Assembly (NCBI GenBank): GCA_003695725.1
Contig: RFHX01000157.1
Location: forward strand, 1-9,089
DNA from: J061 sp003695725 [NCBI: Candidatus Schekmanbacteria bacterium]
GTDB taxonomy: Bacteria; Schekmanbacteria; GWA2-38-11
Direction: 5' to 3'
Length of the DNA: 9,089 nucleotides
Within the stretch, counting starts at the first letter, position 1; the number at the start of each line of letters is the position of its first letter. The notes under the pieces are model-generated. The model saw only the letters and a list, made by a program, of their open reading frames with translations, ran no database searches and was not told where the DNA came from. Made by a program: the position numbers and the translations under genes. Positions 7,198 to 9,089 of this stretch are shown here, in pieces.

Positions 7198-7923
7198 TTA
7201 CTGAATTTCTATTTTCCCCTTGAAAATTTTGACTTTTTTAAAACTGCCTGAATTGGTTTCAATAGCAAAATTTGTGCCTAAGATTGAAATGGTAATATTA
7301 AAAATGCCGGATAGATGAGGTTCAGAAATGTTTGTATTAAAAGATTTATTTATATGGTTTATAATGTTGTCCTTAAATAATTCTGTGTTGAATATGAGGG
7401 TACCTGCACCGTCAGTAAGAAGAGGTCCTGATGAATCGTTGGCAATCCAACTATGGGATTCTTTAATGCCTTTTTCCCGAAGTGAAGGGGATTTGATTCT
7501 ATAAAAAACACTTCTTTCAATTCCTTCATCAAGTGGGACGATTATTTTTGGCTTGCCATTTTTCTTTATGCGAAGCTTTACATTATATATTTTTCCTTTA
7601 AGTCGGTTTTTATCCTTTTCAAGGAGAAAGGAGAAGATAATTTTAAGTCGCTTTTTCTTTTTCGTAAGAGGAGTCAGCGACATTTCTATGGAAGGCAGGT
7701 CAGTTGAATCAAATACCTTTCCGGACTGCGGCTTTACGCCTTTTGCTTTCATTTTTTTGATTTTTTTGGCATTGATTATAGCTGTATCTGTTATTGTGCC
7801 TGCCTCGAAGATGATTTTTTTGTCTTTCAAAGAGAAATAAGATTTTCCTCCTATGGCAAAGGAGGGAAAAAATATATACAAGACAAGAATGGATAAGAAT
7901 ATTTTTATGGAATTTTTCTTCAT
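7198..7923 (-). CDS. Exported protein of unknown function, 241 residues
   Basis: I do not recognise this family. A clear signal peptide (MKKNSIKIF, a hydrophobic core to about residue 23, then IGGKS) sends it across the inner membrane. The mature protein is lysine-rich and looks mostly beta-stranded. It alternates strand-like segments (IEMSLTPL 79-86, RLKIIFSFLLE 92-102, KIYNVKLRIKKNGKPKIIVP 111-130) with polar turns. The last third (about 205-241: SGIFNITISILGTNFAIETN, then KVKIFKGKIEIQ) also suggests a beta-sandwich. There are no cysteines and no catalytic motif I can see. The ATG has no good Shine-Dalgarno, but the signal peptide begins there. A candidate promoter is at 7965-7993. The gene ends one base before the TPR gene, so the two products probably work together. 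The frame is well supported; any function would be guesswork. Confidence 0.8.
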   Translation of the reverse strand: MKKNSIKIFLSILVLYIFFPSFAIGGKSYFSLKDKKIIFEAGTITDTAIINAKKIKKMKAKGVKPQSGKVFDSTDLPSIEMSLTPLTKKKKRLKIIFSFLLEKDKNRLKGKIYNVKLRIKKNGKPKIIVPLDEGIERSVFYRIKSPSLREKGIKESHSWIANDSSGPLLTDGAGTLIFNTELFKDNIINHINKSFNTNISEPHLSGIFNITISILGTNFAIETNSGSFKKVKIFKGKIEIQ

Positions 7924-7964
7924 ACATTTAAATCATTAGCACGCCATTTTGAAGAAATCAAACA

Positions 7965-7993
7965 ATAATATTTTCTCTGATTGAAGTTCTAAA
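7965..7993 (-). promoter_or_regulatory. Candidate promoter for the unknown exported protein and TPR gene
   Basis: On the minus strand TTTAGA (7988-7993; 4 of 6 matches to -35) is followed after 17 bases by TATTAT (7965-7970; 5 of 6 matches to -10). Transcription would start near 7958, about 35 bases before the ATG at 7923. The match is moderate and the region is AT-rich, so chance similarity is possible. Confidence 0.4.
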
Positions 7994-8039
7994 CACTTAC
8001 TGCATCGATTGATAAAATTGTGAATTATTTTTTTTAAAG

Positions 8040-8068
8040 TTGACACTTTTTATGCATAACATTATAAA
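8040..8068 (+). promoter_or_regulatory. Strong sigma70-type promoter for the tandem lipoprotein genes
   Basis: A perfect TTGACA (8040-8045), a 17-base spacer and TATAAA (8063-8068) form a near-consensus promoter, with a predicted start near 8075 and a leader of about 50 bases. A run of eight T (8028-8035) just upstream could act as an UP-like element. The palindrome TTATGCATAA (8050-8059) lies inside the spacer. With the strong ribosome binding site downstream, this suggests high expression, as for abundant envelope lipoproteins. Confidence 0.65.
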
Positions 8069-8110
8069 ATTAATAATTGATGGACTTGAAACTGTAACTT
8101 TTATTGTAGA

Positions 8111-8118
8111 AGGAGGTG
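8111..8118 (+). promoter_or_regulatory. Strong Shine-Dalgarno of the small lipoprotein gene
   Basis: AGGAGGTG is a full-strength anti-16S match seven bases before the ATG at 8126. It fixes the start and contrasts with the weak sites of gspC and the unknown exported protein on the other strand. Confidence 0.8.
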
Positions 8119-8125
8119 TTAAATT

Positions 8126-8413
8126 ATGAGAAAGTTTTTTGTTCTAATGCTTGTTTTATCTGTTACAGTAGTGTTTTTTTCAGCATGTGTGCAGTTGAAT
8201 GCCGATGTGCCTGAAATTAAAACAGCAGAAGATGTGCTTAGCAAGGCTTGGGAAGCCGGGGCTGATGTAAAAGCTGCATATGAATACAACAGTGCAAAAG
8301 CATATCTTGAAGCGGCAAAGCATGAAAAGGAAGAAAACGATTATGATGCAGCTCGCAAGTTTGCGGCAAAGGCAGTTGAGCAGGCAAATAAGGCACTTGA
8401 AAAATCGAAGTAA
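8126..8413 (+). CDS. Small Ala/Lys/Glu-rich helical lipoprotein, 95 residues
   Basis: MRKFF and a hydrophobic core (about 4-18) lead to FSAC with Cys21, a reasonable lipobox. Val at +2 gives no inner-membrane retention signal, so outer-membrane anchoring is likely. The mature 75 residues are rich in Ala, Lys and Glu and should form two helices: about 32-62 (SKAWEAGADVKAAYEYNSAK) and about 67-95 (DYDAARKFAAKAVEQANKAL). This resembles the small DUF4398-type or Lpp-like helical lipoproteins found beside OmpA-family genes, an assignment I cannot confirm here. The gene has a near-consensus promoter and a strong ribosome binding site, and the next lipoprotein gene starts 38 bases downstream, so the two are probably one operon. 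A structural role in linking or stabilising the envelope is inferred. Confidence 0.87.
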   Translation: MRKFFVLMLVLSVTVVFFSACVQLNADVPEIKTAEDVLSKAWEAGADVKAAYEYNSAKAYLEAAKHEKEENDYDAARKFAAKAVEQANKALEKSK

Positions 8414-8451
8414 TTACTTGTTATGATATTTTGTATTTGGAGGATTAAATT

Positions 8452-9089
8452 ATGATAGACAGATTATTATCAAGGCTATGGATTATTGCTTTAGTAGTGT
8501 CTGTAGCATTTATTTTTGCCGGTTGTGCCGCTCAGCTTACAGGACAGCTTGATGCGGACAAAGCAAAGCTTTCTGAATTGGCAAAGTTGAGAAAAGATTA
8601 CTGCCCTGAAGGGGAGAGCCTCTTTGCACAAGCAGAAGCGCTTTTAGAGAATGCTACGCACGAAATCGTAGAAGAAGGAAATCACAAAGCAAAGTCTGCA
8701 GAGATGCTTGCAAAAGCAGAAAAATTGATGGCAGATGCTGAAAAGGCATACAATGAATGTAAACCTCCTAAACGCTACCACGCGCCTGTTGGAGCTATTT
8801 CATTGCCGGCAAAAGCTTATGCAGGTGATGAGGTTACCATAGATGGGAGCGGTTCTACAGATGCCGACAACGACCCTCTTACATATGAATGGGATCTTGG
8901 CGATGGCACAACAGCAAAGGGGAAAGTTGTAAAGCATACATATGAGAAAGAAGGCACATACAATGTAACTTTGAAGGTTTCAGATATCCTTTATGATGGC
9001 AAACCTGTAGCAAAAAGCATTACAATCGAGAAGAGACTTCCGGAAGTAATAGTCCTGAACGAGATTAATTATCACGATGTCAATTTTGC
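8452..9089 (+). CDS. Lipoprotein with helical region and PKD domain, possibly OmpA-like C-terminus (3' end outside window)
   Basis: The frame is open for 212 codons to the right edge. GGAGG lies eight bases before the ATG. A hydrophobic core (about 9-23) ends FAGC, giving lipid attachment at Cys25. Residues about 33-103 are an Ala/Lys/Glu-rich helical region with Cys51 and Cys103 near its ends. After a Pro-rich hinge (KPPKRYHAP), residues about 111-192 form a PKD domain with VTIDGSGSTDADNDPLTYEW, WDLGDG (147-152) and HTYEKEGTYNVTLKVSD (162-178). PKD domains are beta-sandwiches common in surface and periplasmic proteins. The last residues (EVIVLNEINYHDVNF) look like the lead-in to an OmpA/Pal-type peptidoglycan-binding domain, but that domain is outside the window, so this is inference. 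The gene follows the small lipoprotein, and the pair may form an outer membrane-peptidoglycan linking module. Confidence 0.88.
   Translation, partial: MIDRLLSRLWIIALVVSVAFIFAGCAAQLTGQLDADKAKLSELAKLRKDYCPEGESLFAQAEALLENATHEIVEEGNHKAKSAEMLAKAEKLMADAEKAYNECKPPKRYHAPVGAISLPAKAYAGDEVTIDGSGSTDADNDPLTYEWDLGDGTTAKGKVVKHTYEKEGTYNVTLKVSDILYDGKPVAKSITIEKRLPEVIVLNEINYHDVNF

Noticed and set aside
7709-7927. 72-codon minus-strand frame starting four bases before the unknown exported protein
   Set aside because: It overlaps the longer frame whose product has a clean signal peptide; this product is a frame-shifted copy rich in Lys and Arg with no export signal.
8408-8419. Palindrome AAGTAATTACTT spanning the small lipoprotein stop codon
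   Set aside because: It is A/T-rich with almost no loop and no following U tract, so it is unlikely to be a terminator and may arise by chance.
1-9089. CRISPR arrays, tRNA or rRNA genes, insertion sequences or attachment sites
   Set aside because: No regularly spaced repeats, cloverleaf-like sequence, transposase or terminal inverted repeats were seen on either strand.

Overview
The window reads as a chromosomal segment of an AT-rich, diderm (Gram-negative-type) bacterium. Two type II secretion outer-membrane components, several exported proteins and three probable lipoproteins indicate an outer membrane. Base use is low in G+C throughout (roughly one third, by eye) and no segment stands out as foreign. 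I see no transposase, phage gene, tRNA, rRNA or CRISPR array. The lineage cannot be fixed from sequence alone; a Desulfobacterota-like or candidate-phylum diderm would fit.

The left 7.9 kb is on the minus strand and appears to hold two transcription units, read right to left. The first (7923 to 5982) has a 241-residue exported protein of unknown function, then a 404-residue exported TPR protein one base downstream. A possible terminator (5935-5960) and a good sigma70-type promoter (5902-5931) separate it from the second unit. The second unit is gspC (inner-membrane clamp protein with HR and PDZ domains), gspD (outer-membrane secretin), ffh (SRP54 GTPase) and a partial lipoprotein with two FxLYD-like domains and a fibronectin type III domain that runs off the left edge. 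Gaps are 20-25 bases and most starts have good ribosome binding sites, so these four genes are probably co-transcribed.

The right 1.0 kb is divergent, on the plus strand. A near-consensus promoter (TTGACA, 17-bp spacer, TATAAA) drives a 95-residue lipoprotein with an Ala/Lys/Glu-rich helical body. Next comes a larger lipoprotein, cut by the right edge, with a similar helical region and a PKD domain; its last visible residues look like the approach to an OmpA-type peptidoglycan-binding domain.

The common theme is envelope biogenesis. Ffh targets membrane proteins to the translocon, GspC and GspD form the trans-envelope part of a type II secretion system, and the rest are exported or lipid-anchored. 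The other gsp genes are not in the window. The most interesting points are the gspCD-ffh-lipoprotein arrangement, an A8 tract inside the gspCD promoter spacer, the extended ends of GspD, the unassigned exported protein/TPR pair, and the two tandem lipoproteins with related helical regions.
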